16,329 bases of DNA from Ruminococcus sp. UBA1828. Its GTDB lineage: Bacteria; Bacillota; Clostridia; Oscillospirales; Ruminococcaceae. The stretch lies in assembly GCA_002338885.1 (NCBI GenBank), contig DDJI01000074.1:19122-35450 (forward strand), given 5' to 3'. The translations under genes and the position numbers were made by a program. How positions within the stretch are numbered: position 1 is the first letter of the stretch; every line of letters starts with the position of its first letter. Of the stretch, positions 1-8,909 are shown one piece after another. Under the pieces are notes generated by a model. That model had not been told where the DNA came from and made no database searches. It saw only the letters and a list, made by a program, of their open reading frames with translations.

Positions 1-478
1 CTCGCCTTCTGTCAAGAAAGCTGAAATTGTAATGGTCGAGGTAATAGTCAGAAACGTAGCTGCGGGAAGCTTCTCAAAGAAGTACGGCGTTCCCGAGGGC
101 ACGGCGCTCAAGAACACCGTAGTTGAGTTCAGCTACAAGAGCGACGAGCTTGGCGACCCCATGATAAACGACAGCCAGATAACCGCTTTGGGAATTGCCA
201 CTCAGGCTGAGCTTGACCAGCTCAAGGAGATGTCCCTCAAGATAGATCAGCTCATGATAGACCTGTTTGCAAAGGCAGGAATCAAGCTCATCGACTTCAA
301 GCTTGAGTTCGGAAGAGTTGACGGAGAGCTTATTCTCTGCGACGAAATTTCGCCCGACTCCTGCCGTCTTTGGGATGCAAAAACAAACGAAAAGATGGAC
401 AAGGACCGCTTCCGCAGAGACATGGGCGGCGTAATGGAAGGCTACAAGGAAGTTTTGTCAAGACTCGAAAACGAATAA
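1..478 (+). CDS. purC: Phosphoribosylaminoimidazole-succinocarboxamide synthase (SAICAR synthetase), C-terminal part
   Basis: The gene enters from the left edge; whole codons begin at base 2 and about 158 residues remain of a family usually near 235-240. PurC joins aspartate to CAIR with ATP to give SAICAR, a cytosolic step of IMP synthesis. Visible motifs are VRNVAAGS near the start of the fragment, the second family signature LIDFKLEFG around bases 289-312, and the [12 protein letters not shown] block at about 341-376, which belongs to the nucleotide and substrate site. The frame is open upstream of the ATG at base 32 and family-like sequence continues there, so that ATG is internal and not the start. 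It ends in TAA and is followed after 28 bases by purB, the next enzyme in the pathway. The family assignment is secure; the N-terminal ATP-binding lobe lies outside the window. Confidence 0.96.
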   Translation, partial: SPSVKKAEIVMVEVIVRNVAAGSFSKKYGVPEGTALKNTVVEFSYKSDELGDPMINDSQITALGIATQAELDQLKEMSLKIDQLMIDLFAKAGIKLIDFKLEFGRVDGELILCDEISPDSCRLWDAKTNEKMDKDRFRRDMGGVMEGYKEVLSRLENE

Positions 479-506
479 TCAAGAAAAGTTTGAAGGGAGA
501 GATAAA

Positions 507-1937
507 ATGTCGGACAGATATGAGAACCCGCTTTGCAAGCGATACGCAAGCAAGGAAATGCAGCACATCTTCTCTGACGATACCAAGTTCTCCACGTGGA
601 GAAAGCTGTGGATAGCCCTTGCCGAGAGCGAAAAGGAGCTGGGGCTTGACATAAGCGACGAGCAGATCGCCGAGATGAAGGAGCACATATACGATATCGA
701 CTATAAGACCGCAGCGGAGCGAGAGGCGGTTGTAAGGCACGACGTAATGGCGCACATATACACCTACGGTCTTGCATGCCCGAAGGCAAAGCCGATAATC
801 CACTTAGGAGCGACAAGCTGCTACGTCGGAGACAACACCGATATTATTCAGCAGCGCAGTGCGCTTTTGCAGATAAGAAAGCTGCTTTTAGCGGCGATAT
901 CCTCCCTTTGCAGCTTTGCCGACAAGTACAAGGCTCAGCCCTGTCTTGCATACACGCACTTCCAGGCTGCTCAGCCCACCACGCTCGGCAAGCGTGCTAC
1001 GCTTTGGCTGCACGATTTGATGCTCGATTTAGAGCACCTTGACTTTGTCTTGGGCAACCTCAAGCTTTTGGGCTGCAAGGGCACAACCGGAACGGGCGCA
1101 AGCTTTTTGGAGCTGTTCGGCGGCGATCACGAGAAGGTTAAAAAGCTTGAATCCCTCATAGCTCAGAAGATGGGCTTTAAGGACACCTACCCCGTCAGCG
1201 GACAGACCTATTCAAGAAAGGTTGACTACTTCACGCTTTCGGTTCTTTCCGGCATAGCTCAGAGCGCGCACAAGTTTTCAAACGACATAAGGCTTTTGTC
1301 CCACCTCAAAGAGGTTGACGAGCCGTTTGAATCTGGACAGGTCGGCTCGTCCGCAATGGCATACAAGCGCAACCCCATGCGCTCCGAAAGAATAGCGTCT
1401 CTTGCAAGGTACGTTATAGCGGATGCGATGAATCCCGCAATGACGGCAAGCGAGCAGTGGTTTGAAAGAACGCTTGACGACTCGGCAAACCGCCGCATAA
1501 GCATTCCGGAGGCATTTTTAGCGGTAGACGGCATACTGACCCTTTACATCAACATTGTAAACGGCATGTCCGTATACCCCAACGTAATACAAAAGCATCT
1601 TATGGAGGAGCTTCCCTTCATCGCGACGGAGAACATACTCATGTACTGCGTCAAGAAGGGCGGAGACAGGCAGGTTTTGCATGAGGCGATACGCACGCAT
1701 GCGGTAGCTGCGGCAAAAGCCATCAAGCAGTACGGCGCAGACAACGACCTGCTCGACAGAATAGCAGCCGATCCGGTATTCAACATAACAAAGGAAGAGC
1801 TTGCCGGCATACTGAGCGAAGGCGGCTTTACGGGACGCGCAAAGGAGCAGACCGAGGAGTTTTTGGAGCAGGTAAGGCAGGAGCTTGCAAAGCCCGAAAA
1901 CCAGATGGGCGAGGTCAGCACTGTAATAAACGTATAA
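507..1937 (+). CDS. purB: Adenylosuccinate lyase, human-like long form
   Basis: PurB releases fumarate twice in purine synthesis: from SAICAR to give AICAR, and from adenylosuccinate to give AMP. The 476 residues align by eye along most of their length with the animal-type enzyme: RHDVMAH (His78 and His83), LGATSCYVGDNTD, THFQ with His151, GQTYSRKVD, the fumarase/aspartase superfamily loop GSSAMAYKRNPMRSER (280-295) carrying the catalytic serine, and QWFERTLDDSANRR. The Bacillus-type enzyme is about 430 residues. The start is set by a good AAGGGAGAG site at 493-501, five bases before the ATG. The gene lies between purC, which makes its first substrate, and purA, which makes its second, so one lyase serves both neighbours. 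No lesions or missing catalytic residues are visible. Confidence 0.97.
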   Translation: MSDRYENPLCKRYASKEMQHIFSDDTKFSTWRKLWIALAESEKELGLDISDEQIAEMKEHIYDIDYKTAAEREAVVRHDVMAHIYTYGLACPKAKPIIHLGATSCYVGDNTDIIQQRSALLQIRKLLLAAISSLCSFADKYKAQPCLAYTHFQAAQPTTLGKRATLWLHDLMLDLEHLDFVLGNLKLLGCKGTTGTGASFLELFGGDHEKVKKLESLIAQKMGFKDTYPVSGQTYSRKVDYFTLSVLSGIAQSAHKFSNDIRLLSHLKEVDEPFESGQVGSSAMAYKRNPMRSERIASLARYVIADAMNPAMTASEQWFERTLDDSANRRISIPEAFLAVDGILTLYINIVNGMSVYPNVIQKHLMEELPFIATENILMYCVKKGGDRQVLHEAIRTHAVAAAKAIKQYGADNDLLDRIAADPVFNITKEELAGILSEGGFTGRAKEQTEEFLEQVRQELAKPENQMGEVSTVINV

Positions 1938-1951
1938 CCATCCGGACTTTT

Positions 1952-1998
1952 GAGCCGGCTCTAATTTCAGGAAAGGAGCGCCTTTGGTCCGAAGGGGC
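1952..1998 (+). promoter_or_regulatory. Structured purB-purA spacer
   Basis: This is part of the longest spacer in the purine gene run (1938-2018). It contains a perfect 10-base palindrome, GAGCCGGCTC, at 1952-1961. It also has an imperfect hairpin with arms GCGCCTT (1978-1984) and AAGGGGC (1992-1998), whose left arm touches the last base of the AAAGGAG ribosome site. A role in limiting purA translation is possible but not shown. No purine riboswitch core or convincing promoter is recognisable. Confidence 0.25.
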
Positions 1999-2016
1999 TA
2001 CAAGGGCAAGTACTAA
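1984..2016 (+). other. Possible 10-codon leader frame upstream of purA
   Basis: A TTG codon at 1984 follows a strong AAAGGAG site (1972-1978) by five bases and opens a frame reading M-V-R-R-G-Y-K-G-K-Y. It stops with TAA at 2014-2016, two bases before the purA ATG. The purA start itself has only a weak AAGGG at 2002-2006, twelve bases away. The arrangement suggests that ribosomes loaded at the strong site could translate the short frame and re-initiate at purA. This is inference from spacing alone. The frame could equally be chance, with the strong site a relic of an older start. Confidence 0.22.
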
Positions 2017-2018
2017 CT

Positions 2019-3287
2019 ATGCTTACAGCAATCGTAGGAATAAACTGGGGAGATGAAGGAAAGGGCAGAATGGTTGACCTTCTGTCAAGCGACTATGATA
2101 TCATCTGCCGCTACCAGGGCGGAAACAACGCCGGTCACACGGTTATAAACGAGAGAGGAAAGTTTATTTTGAACCTTCTCCCCTCCGGAATACTCCGTGA
2201 GACGACGGTAAACGTCATGGGCAACGGCATGGTAATAGACATAGAGCACCTCACAAACGAGATATCAACTCTCACCGAAAAGGGCATAAAGATAACGCCT
2301 GACAACCTTAAAATAAGTGACAAAGCGATAATATGCATGCCTTACCACAAGATGCTCGACATCATGGAGGAAGAGCGCCTTGCCGACAAGAAATTCGGCT
2401 CAACAAGGCGCGGAATCGCTCCCGTTTATGCCGACAAGTACATGAAAAAGGGCATAAGGATGGACGACCTTTACCACATGGACGTGCTTGAGCAGAAGGT
2501 CAAGGACATAGTTGAGTGGAAGAACCTCACAATCACCGGCTACGGTCACGAGCCTGTAAAGGCTGACGAGATGATGGCGTGGTTAAGAAAGTACGGCGAG
2601 GTTGTTTTGCCGTATGTGACCGACGTGTCAAAATATCTGTGGAACGCCTCAAAGAGCGGAAAGCGCATAATGTTTGAGGCTCAGCTCGGCGCGCTCAGAG
2701 ATATAGAATTCGGCATATATCCCTACACCTCTTCTTCCACAACGCTTGCGGGATACGCAACAATCGGTGCGGGAATCCCCGGCGTAAAGCTTGACAACAC
2801 AATAGGAATAATGAAGGCGTACTCTACTTGCGTGGGTGAAGGACCGTTCACCGTCGAGATGTTCGGCGACGAGGCGGAAGCCCTCAGAAAGGCAGGCGGA
2901 GAATACGGCGCCGCAACCGGCAGACCCAGAAGAGTAGGCCCGTTTGACGCGCCCGCCTCAAGAGAGGGAGTAATACTTCAGGGTGCGGACTTCATTGCGC
3001 TCACCAAGATGGACGTTTTGTCATATCTGGACAAGATACCGGTGTGCGTAGCTTACGACATAGACGGGCAAATCACAACCGATTTCCCGACAGGCTACAG
3101 GCTTGACCGCGCAAAGCCGGTTATAGAGTATCTGGACGGATTCGGGGACGTGTCGGGATGCCGCAAGCCCGAGGATCTTCCCAAGGCGGCGCTTGAGTAC
3201 ATCAGATTCATAGAAAAAGCGGTCGGCTGCCCCGTAAAGTATGTCTCGGTCGGAGCAGAGCGAGAGGAATACGTTCAGATGTTCTGA
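2019..3287 (+). CDS. purA: Adenylosuccinate synthetase
   Basis: PurA uses GTP and aspartate to convert IMP to adenylosuccinate, the first committed step toward AMP; PurB next door completes it. The 422 residues (family about 430) begin directly with the GTP-site loop INWGDEGKGR (8-17) containing the catalytic Asp12. NNAGH follows with catalytic His40, then the IMP-binding STRRGIAP, ATGRPRR, and the guanine-specificity motif TKMD near residue 330. Asn in place of the usual Gln before WGDEGKG, and STRRGIAP in place of TTGRGIGP, match the form I associate with Clostridia. The ATG fits the family's N-terminus exactly, although its local ribosome site is weak (AAGGG, twelve bases away) and a much stronger site lies 40 bases upstream. 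The stop is 40 bases before carA. Confidence 0.97.
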   Translation: MLTAIVGINWGDEGKGRMVDLLSSDYDIICRYQGGNNAGHTVINERGKFILNLLPSGILRETTVNVMGNGMVIDIEHLTNEISTLTEKGIKITPDNLKISDKAIICMPYHKMLDIMEEERLADKKFGSTRRGIAPVYADKYMKKGIRMDDLYHMDVLEQKVKDIVEWKNLTITGYGHEPVKADEMMAWLRKYGEVVLPYVTDVSKYLWNASKSGKRIMFEAQLGALRDIEFGIYPYTSSSTTLAGYATIGAGIPGVKLDNTIGIMKAYSTCVGEGPFTVEMFGDEAEALRKAGGEYGAATGRPRRVGPFDAPASREGVILQGADFIALTKMDVLSYLDKIPVCVAYDIDGQITTDFPTGYRLDRAKPVIEYLDGFGDVSGCRKPEDLPKAALEYIRFIEKAVGCPVKYVSVGAEREEYVQMF

Positions 3288-3327
3288 TGCGTCTGACGCG
3301 ATATAATTTACGAAAGGAACAGATGCC

Positions 3328-4425
3328 ATGAAGGAATTTGACCGCAAGATTATTTTGGAGGACGGAAGCGAGTACTTAGGCTACGGCTTCGGAAGCAAGC
3401 CCCGAAACCAGGTTTTGGAGATTGTTTTCAACACGTCGATGGTTGGCTATCAGGAGATAGTTTCCGACCCCTCCTACACTGATCAGATGGTCGTTATGAC
3501 ATATCCTCTTATAGGCAACTACGGCATAACCGACGAGGATTTCGAGAGCAAAAACCTGTCTATCGGCGCGCTTGTCGTAAGGGATTATAACGACATGCCA
3601 TCTAACTTCCGCTGTACAGAGGCTCTTTCGGAGCTTTTGGACGAGAACGGAATTCCGGGAATATCCGGCGTGGACACAAGAAAGCTCACAAGGAGCATAA
3701 GAGATATAGGTTCAAGAAGAGCCGTTATAACGGACATATCTACACCGATGGAAGAGGGGCTAAAGCTCATAGCAGGCACTCCCGTTCCGCGGGACGCGGT
3801 TTCAAGGGTGAGCTGCAAAAAGCGCTGGTACTCAAGGACAGCAAACCCGCAGTTTAACGTTGTGGCTTTGGACTGCGGAATGAAGCTGAACATAATCCGT
3901 TCGCTCAACAAGCTCGGATGCAACGTGACAATAGTGCCGTACAACACCACCGCGCAGGAGATAGAATTTATGAAGCCTGACGGAGTGTTCCTCTCAAACG
4001 GTCCCGGCGACCCGGAGGATGTCGGATGCGCAATAGAGCTTGTAAGGGGCTTGAGAGGAAAGTACCCGATATTCGGAATATGCTTAGGTCACCAGATAAT
4101 ATCTTTGGCGTACGGAGCAAAGACATACAAGCTCAAGTTCGGACACAGAGGCGGAAACCATCCCGTTTTGAACCTCGACACCGGAAAAATCGAAATAACA
4201 TCGCAAAACCACAGCTATGCGGTTGATCCGGAAAGTGTGCAGGGCACTGCGCTTGAAATAACGCATATAAACCTTCTTGACAAGACTGTCGAAGGCGTTC
4301 GCTGCCGCGAGGACAGAGTGTTCAGCGTTCAATACCATCCGGAGAGCGCTCCGGGACCGCAGGACAGCGGATACCTGTTCCGCCAGTTCATAGATATAAT
4401 GAAGGAGGCGAAGAGCAATGCCTAA
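3328..4425 (+). CDS. carA: Carbamoyl-phosphate synthase small (glutaminase) subunit
   Basis: CarA hydrolyses glutamine and passes ammonia through a tunnel to CarB, which makes carbamoyl phosphate for pyrimidine and arginine synthesis. The 365 residues are typical. The N-terminal CPSase domain covers about 1-150 ([33 protein letters not shown]). The C-terminal class I glutamine amidotransferase domain carries LSNGPGDP, the nucleophile Cys252 in [17 protein letters not shown], and the His337/Glu339 pair in QYHPES, so the triad is complete. An AAAGGAA site at 3313-3319, eight bases before the ATG, supports the start. Its last eight bases overlap the start of carB, which suggests translational coupling of the two subunits. 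Neither a PyrR-type attenuator nor an arginine operator was recognised upstream; the 40-base gap leaves little room for one. Confidence 0.97.
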   Translation: MKEFDRKIILEDGSEYLGYGFGSKPRNQVLEIVFNTSMVGYQEIVSDPSYTDQMVVMTYPLIGNYGITDEDFESKNLSIGALVVRDYNDMPSNFRCTEALSELLDENGIPGISGVDTRKLTRSIRDIGSRRAVITDISTPMEEGLKLIAGTPVPRDAVSRVSCKKRWYSRTANPQFNVVALDCGMKLNIIRSLNKLGCNVTIVPYNTTAQEIEFMKPDGVFLSNGPGDPEDVGCAIELVRGLRGKYPIFGICLGHQIISLAYGAKTYKLKFGHRGGNHPVLNLDTGKIEITSQNHSYAVDPESVQGTALEITHINLLDKTVEGVRCREDRVFSVQYHPESAPGPQDSGYLFRQFIDIMKEAKSNA

Positions 4426-7400
4426 ACGCACAGACATAAAGAAAGTTCTTGTCATAGGCTCAGGTCCTATAGTCATAGGCCAGGCGGCAGAGTTTGACTA
4501 CGCCGGCACACAGGCATGTCTTGCGCTGAAGGAAGAGGGCTACGAGGTAATACTTGTAAACTCAAACCCCGCCACCATCATGACCGACACCTCAATAGCG
4601 GACAAGGTGTACATGGAGCCGCTGACGCTTGAGTTTGTCGCACGGATATGCCGCTACGAGCGTCCCGACGCCATCGTCCCCGGAATAGGCGGACAGACGG
4701 GACTCAACCTTGCAATGCAGCTTTACAAGAAAGGCGTGCTCAAGGAGTGCGAAATAGAGCTTTTGGGGACCGATGCCGAGAGCATAGAGATGGCAGAGGA
4801 CAGAGAGCTTTTCAAGGAGCTTTGCCAAAGAATCGGCGAGCCGGTCGTCCCCTCTCAGATAACGTACAGCGTTGAGGAAGCGCTTGAGGCGGCGGAGAAG
4901 ATAGGCTACCCCGTAATCCTTCGTCCGGCGTTCACGCTCGGCGGAACGGGCGGAGGCTTTGCAAACAATCCGGACGAGATGCGTGAGATGATGAAGAACG
5001 CACTTGCCCTCTCCCCTGTTCATCAGGTTCTCGTTGAAAAGAGCATAAAGGGCTACAAGGAGATAGAGTACGAGGTTATGCGCGATGCGAACGACACCGC
5101 CATAACGGTATGTAACATGGAAAACCTCGACCCCGTCGGAATACACACCGGCGACTCGATAGTTGTAGCGCCCAGCCAGACCCTCACAAACAAAGAGTAC
5201 CACATGCTAAGAGACAGCGCGCTCAAGATAATACGTGCGCTCAAGGTAAAGGGCGGCTGCAACGTGCAGTTTGCATTGGACCCGCAGTCGTTTAAGTACT
5301 ACGTAATAGAGGTAAACCCGAGAGTTTCACGCTCTTCCGCGCTTGCATCAAAGGCGAGCGGATACCCCATAGCAAGAGTGTCCGCAAAGATAGCAGTCGG
5401 AATGAACCTCGACGAGATTCAGCTTGCCAACACGCCCGCATGCTTTGAGCCGACGCTCGACTATGTCGTCACAAAGATGCCCAGATTCCCGTTTGACAAG
5501 TTCACCACCGCCTCAAACGTCCTCTCCACCCAGATGAAGGCGACGGGCGAGGTCATGAGTGTGGGAAGAACGCTTGAGGAAAGCCTGCTCAAGGCGATAC
5601 GCTCTCTTGAGGACGGCAAGAACCACATACACATGGCGAAGTTTGATTCCGAGCACATGACGGTTGACCAGCTCTTAGACTACATCAAGGACGGCACCGA
5701 CGACAGAATATATGCAATATCTCAGCTCATGTGGATGGGCGTAGACCATTCGAGAATATGCGACGTAACCCAGATAGACATGTTCTTCCTCGACAAGATC
5801 AAAAAGATAGTTGACCTTGAAAAGGAGCTTGAGCAAAACCCGGGTTCGATAGACATGCTGCGCGAGGCCAAGAAGTCAGGATTCTCCGATTCGTATATAG
5901 CCGAGCTTTGGGGAATATCGGAGGACGAGGTGTACGAGCTTAGGCGCAAGCTCGGAATATTCCCGGTGTACAAGATGATAGACACCTGTGCGAGCGAGTT
6001 TGAAAGCTATGTCCCCTACTTCTACTCCACATACGAGGACGAAAACGAGTCGATAGTTTCAGACAGGAAAAAGATAATCGTCTTAGGTTCCGGCCCGATA
6101 AGAATAGGTCAGGGCGTAGAGTTTGACTACTCCACCGTTCATGCAATACACGCAATAAGGGATGCGGGTTACGAGGCCATAGTAATAAACAACAACCCCG
6201 AAACCGTTTCAACCGACTACACCACCGCCGACAAGCTCTATTTTGAGCCGCTGACGGTAGAGGATGTAATGAACATAATAGAGCTTGAGAAGCCGGAGGG
6301 AGTAATAGCCACACTCGGCGGACAGACGGCCGTAAACCTTGCGGAGCCTCTTACAAGGCGCGGAGTCAAGATAATAGGCACCGACTGCGTGGGAATAGAG
6401 AAGGCTGAAAACCGCGATGCGTTTGACGAAGTCATAAAGTCGCTCAACATACCCAACCCCAAGGGCGAGGCGGTTACCGACATAGAGAGCGGAGTTGCCG
6501 CCGCAGAAAGAATAGGATACCCTGTTCTTGTAAGACCGTCGTTTGTTTTGGGCGGAAGGGCTATGGAGATAGTCGCAAACGAGCAGATGCTCCGCCACTA
6601 CCTCAAGAACGCCGTTGAAATCGACGAGGACAAGCCGGTGCTTGTAGACAAGTACATTGTCGGAAAAGAAGTCGAGGTCGATGCAATATGCGACGGCGAG
6701 AAGGTGTTCATACCCGGAATAATGGAGCTTGTAGAGAGAACGGGCGTACACTCGGGCGACAGCATGAGCGTTTATCCGCCGTTCACCATCTCCGAGAAGG
6801 TCAAGGACACCATTGCAGACTACACAACACGCTTAGGAATAGGCATAGGCATAGTCGGACTGTTTAACATCCAGTTCATAGTTGACTCAAATGACAATGT
6901 GTATGTAATAGAGGTCAACCCCAGAGCCTCAAGAAGCGTTCCCTTCCTTTCAAAATCGACAGGCATAAACCTTGTCAAGATTGCGACAAAGGTAATGCTC
7001 GGCGAAAGCCTTGAGAGCCAGGGCATAACCGAAATGCGTCCTAAGGACAAGACAAGGTGGTACGTAAAGGCGCCCGCGTTCTCCTTTGAGAAGCTTTCGG
7101 GAATGGATGCATACCTCTCACCGGAGATGAAATCCACCGGTGAGGCTATAGGATATGACGACAAGCTCAACCGTGCGCTTTACAAGGCGCTGCAGGCGTC
7201 CGGAATAAAGATGAAGGAGTACGGAACGGTAGTTGTCACGATAGCCGACGAGGACAAGGAGGAGGCTTTGCCGCTCATAAGAAGGTTCTACAACCTCGGT
7301 TTCAACATTGAAGCCACGCTCGGCACCGCAAACTTCCTCAAAAAACATGGCATACGCACAAGAGTCAAAGGAAAGCTCAGCGAGGGCAGCGACGAGATAC

Positions 7401-7603
7401 TTCAGTCGATTCGCGCAGGATACGTCAGCTACATCATTAACACCCGTGCAATACTTTCGGGCGTTCACTATGAGGACGGCGTAGCTATAAGAAGATGCGC
7501 GGTTCAGAACGGAGTCACCATGTTCACCTCACTGGACACCGTAAAGATAGTTTTGGATGTGCTTGAAGAAATCATCCCGAGCATATCCACCATAGACGCA
7601 TAA
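4418..7603 (+). CDS. carB: Carbamoyl-phosphate synthase large subunit
   Basis: CarB makes carbamoyl phosphate from bicarbonate, ammonia and two ATP. The 1061 residues show the usual internal duplication. The first half (about 1-400, carboxyphosphate synthesis) has [15 protein letters not shown], the ATP-grasp loop [12 protein letters not shown] and [17 protein letters not shown] linker or oligomerisation region follows, including PYFYSTYE. The second half begins near 550 with [15 protein letters not shown] and has [14 protein letters not shown] and [12 protein letters not shown]. The last roughly 120 residues form the methylglyoxal-synthase-like regulatory domain that in relatives senses UMP and ornithine. 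The ATG lies inside the end of carA, overlapping by eight bases. The gene is intact and is followed after about 25 bases by a terminator. A short GGC-ATA repeat encoding IGIGIG near 6840 does not change the length compared with relatives. Confidence 0.98.
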   Translation: MPKRTDIKKVLVIGSGPIVIGQAAEFDYAGTQACLALKEEGYEVILVNSNPATIMTDTSIADKVYMEPLTLEFVARICRYERPDAIVPGIGGQTGLNLAMQLYKKGVLKECEIELLGTDAESIEMAEDRELFKELCQRIGEPVVPSQITYSVEEALEAAEKIGYPVILRPAFTLGGTGGGFANNPDEMREMMKNALALSPVHQVLVEKSIKGYKEIEYEVMRDANDTAITVCNMENLDPVGIHTGDSIVVAPSQTLTNKEYHMLRDSALKIIRALKVKGGCNVQFALDPQSFKYYVIEVNPRVSRSSALASKASGYPIARVSAKIAVGMNLDEIQLANTPACFEPTLDYVVTKMPRFPFDKFTTASNVLSTQMKATGEVMSVGRTLEESLLKAIRSLEDGKNHIHMAKFDSEHMTVDQLLDYIKDGTDDRIYAISQLMWMGVDHSRICDVTQIDMFFLDKIKKIVDLEKELEQNPGSIDMLREAKKSGFSDSYIAELWGISEDEVYELRRKLGIFPVYKMIDTCASEFESYVPYFYSTYEDENESIVSDRKKIIVLGSGPIRIGQGVEFDYSTVHAIHAIRDAGYEAIVINNNPETVSTDYTTADKLYFEPLTVEDVMNIIELEKPEGVIATLGGQTAVNLAEPLTRRGVKIIGTDCVGIEKAENRDAFDEVIKSLNIPNPKGEAVTDIESGVAAAERIGYPVLVRPSFVLGGRAMEIVANEQMLRHYLKNAVEIDEDKPVLVDKYIVGKEVEVDAICDGEKVFIPGIMELVERTGVHSGDSMSVYPPFTISEKVKDTIADYTTRLGIGIGIVGLFNIQFIVDSNDNVYVIEVNPRASRSVPFLSKSTGINLVKIATKVMLGESLESQGITEMRPKDKTRWYVKAPAFSFEKLSGMDAYLSPEMKSTGEAIGYDDKLNRALYKALQASGIKMKEYGTVVVTIADEDKEEALPLIRRFYNLGFNIEATLGTANFLKKHGIRTRVKGKLSEGSDEILQSIRAGYVSYIINTRAILSGVHYEDGVAIRRCAVQNGVTMFTSLDTVKIVLDVLEEIIPSISTIDA

Positions 7604-7627
7604 CACAACCAACCATATATACAGCAA

Positions 7628-7672
7628 AAAGGGCCCGACGGCTGAGCAAATCAGCCAAAGGGCTCTTTCTTA
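7628..7672 (+). terminator. Rho-independent terminator after carB
   Basis: A two-part hairpin has outer arms AAAGGGCCC (7628-7636) and GGGCTCTTT (7660-7668) with one G-U pair. Its inner arms are GGCTGA (7640-7645) and TCAGCC (7651-7656) closing a five-base loop. The descending arm runs into a short T-rich tail. It lies 25 bases after the carB stop and before the sbcD promoter, so it separates the two transcription units. Confidence 0.85.
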
Positions 7673-7675
7673 TTG

Positions 7676-7704
7676 TTGAAATCCCGATGACAATGCGGTA
7701 CAAT
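7676..7704 (+). promoter_or_regulatory. Sigma-A/sigma-70 promoter for sbcDC
   Basis: TTGAAA (7676-7681) and TACAAT (7699-7704) are separated by exactly 17 bases, close to the housekeeping consensus. Transcription would start near 7711, giving a short leader of about 25 bases before sbcD. The site lies directly after the carB terminator. An inverted repeat ACAATG (7690-7695) / CATTGT (7719-7724) straddles the -10 element and the expected start point. Confidence 0.7.
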
Positions 7705-7736
7705 TATATCGTAATTTACATTGTGAGAGGTTAAAA

Positions 7737-8909
7737 ATGCGGTTTTTACATCTATCAGACCTTCACCTTGGCAAGCGGCTGGGCGAAATGCCGCTTGCTA
7801 AGGATCAGGAATACATTTTGTCCGAGCTTGCAGGCATTGCGGACAGCGAAAATGCAGATGCGGTGATAATTGCAGGCGATGTTTACGACACCGCCGTCCC
7901 GCCGGCAGAAGCGGTTTCGATGTTTGACAGGTTTATAACTAGGCTTGCCGACAGCGGCAAAAAAATATTCATAATAAGCGGAAACCACGACTCCCAAAGG
8001 CGTCTTGAGTTCGGCGCATCGCTGATGAAAAACTCCGGAGTTTACCTTAGGGGAACGTACGGCGGGGCGTACGAGCCGGTTGTTTTGCGGGATGAAGAGG
8101 GCGAGATTTGTGTGTACATGCTCCCGTTTGTCAAGCCGTCGTCAGTGAGGTTTGCACATGAAGAGTGCGAGGCGGCAACGACAGACGAGGCGGTGCGCTT
8201 TGCAATATCAGCCATGAACGTAGACCCGTCAAAGAGAAACATCCTCATAGCACACCAGTTTGTCGCAGGCTCGCAAAGAAGTGATTCGGAGGACTTGAGC
8301 GCAGGCGGCTCAGACAGCGTCGGTCCGGATGCGCTTGCGGCGTTTGACTACGTCGCCTTGGGGCACCTGCACTCCCTGCAGAGGGCAGGTTCGGAATTTA
8401 TAAGATACTGCGGCTCGCCCCTGAAATACTCGTTTTCCGAGATACGCGGCAACAAGTGCGCGCTCATAGTCGATGTAATGAAAAAGGGCTGCGTCAGCGT
8501 CAAGAGTCTGCCGCTTACTCCCCTTCACGACCTGCGGCACATAAAGGGCGAGTATGCTCAGCTTACGCTGCTTGAAAACTACAAGGGCACAAAGCTTGAC
8601 GACTACGTATACATAACCCTCACCGACGAAGACGATGTTCCTAACGCAATAGGAAAGCTCCGCTCCATATACCCAAACATTCTAAAGCTCGACTACGACA
8701 ACGTGAGAACCCGCACAACAGCTCAGCTTGACATACCGTCGGAAGTAAAGATGAAAAGTCCGGAGGAGCTTATATCGGAGTTTTTCAAGATGCAAAACAG
8801 CGTTTTGCCGAACGAATATCAAACGCAAATTATAAAAGACACTTTGAAAAAGCTGCGGGACGGCGAGGATGCGCAGCCGCCCATGCCTGAAAACAAGGAG
8901 GAATCATGA
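7737..8909 (+). CDS. sbcD: Exonuclease SbcCD subunit D (Mre11-type nuclease)
   Basis: SbcD is the manganese-dependent nuclease of the SbcCD complex, which opens DNA hairpins and trims blocked double-strand ends during repair and replication. The 390 residues carry the full calcineurin-like phosphoesterase set: SDLHLG (Asp8, His10), GDVYD (47-51), GNHD (82-85), AHQ with His173, and GHLH (209-212). After these comes the capping and SbcC-contact region with GSPLKYSFSE. The ATG follows an AGAGG site by six bases and the protein starts directly with the first metal motif (MRFLHLSDLHLG), as in relatives. It is the first gene after the promoter at 7676-7704 and overlaps sbcC by four bases (ATGA), consistent with balanced synthesis of the two subunits. 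Confidence 0.96.
   Translation: MRFLHLSDLHLGKRLGEMPLAKDQEYILSELAGIADSENADAVIIAGDVYDTAVPPAEAVSMFDRFITRLADSGKKIFIISGNHDSQRRLEFGASLMKNSGVYLRGTYGGAYEPVVLRDEEGEICVYMLPFVKPSSVRFAHEECEAATTDEAVRFAISAMNVDPSKRNILIAHQFVAGSQRSDSEDLSAGGSDSVGPDALAAFDYVALGHLHSLQRAGSEFIRYCGSPLKYSFSEIRGNKCALIVDVMKKGCVSVKSLPLTPLHDLRHIKGEYAQLTLLENYKGTKLDDYVYITLTDEDDVPNAIGKLRSIYPNILKLDYDNVRTRTTAQLDIPSEVKMKSPEELISEFFKMQNSVLPNEYQTQIIKDTLKKLRDGEDAQPPMPENKEES

Noticed and set aside
1938..2018. Purine riboswitch or other known RNA regulator before purA
   Set aside because: The spacer is 81 bases and lacks the paired loops and conserved core of purine-sensing riboswitches; only a short palindrome and an imperfect hairpin are visible.
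3289..3307. Perfect TATAAT (3302-3307) with a small GCGT-ACGC hairpin in the purA-carA gap, possibly a carAB promoter
   Set aside because: No acceptable -35 element at 16-18 bases upstream; the candidate hexamers there match poorly. The gap may still hold a weak start, but I cannot support it.
4592..5203. Open frame of 203 codons on the minus strand within carB
   Set aside because: It is opposite conserved ATP-grasp sequence of carB, with no family features; a shadow of the real gene.
6836..6856. Short tandem repeat of ATAGGC in carB encoding IGIGIG
   Set aside because: By eye the segment is the same length as in other CarB proteins, so there is no sign of repeat expansion; it reflects the ATA and GGC codon preferences.
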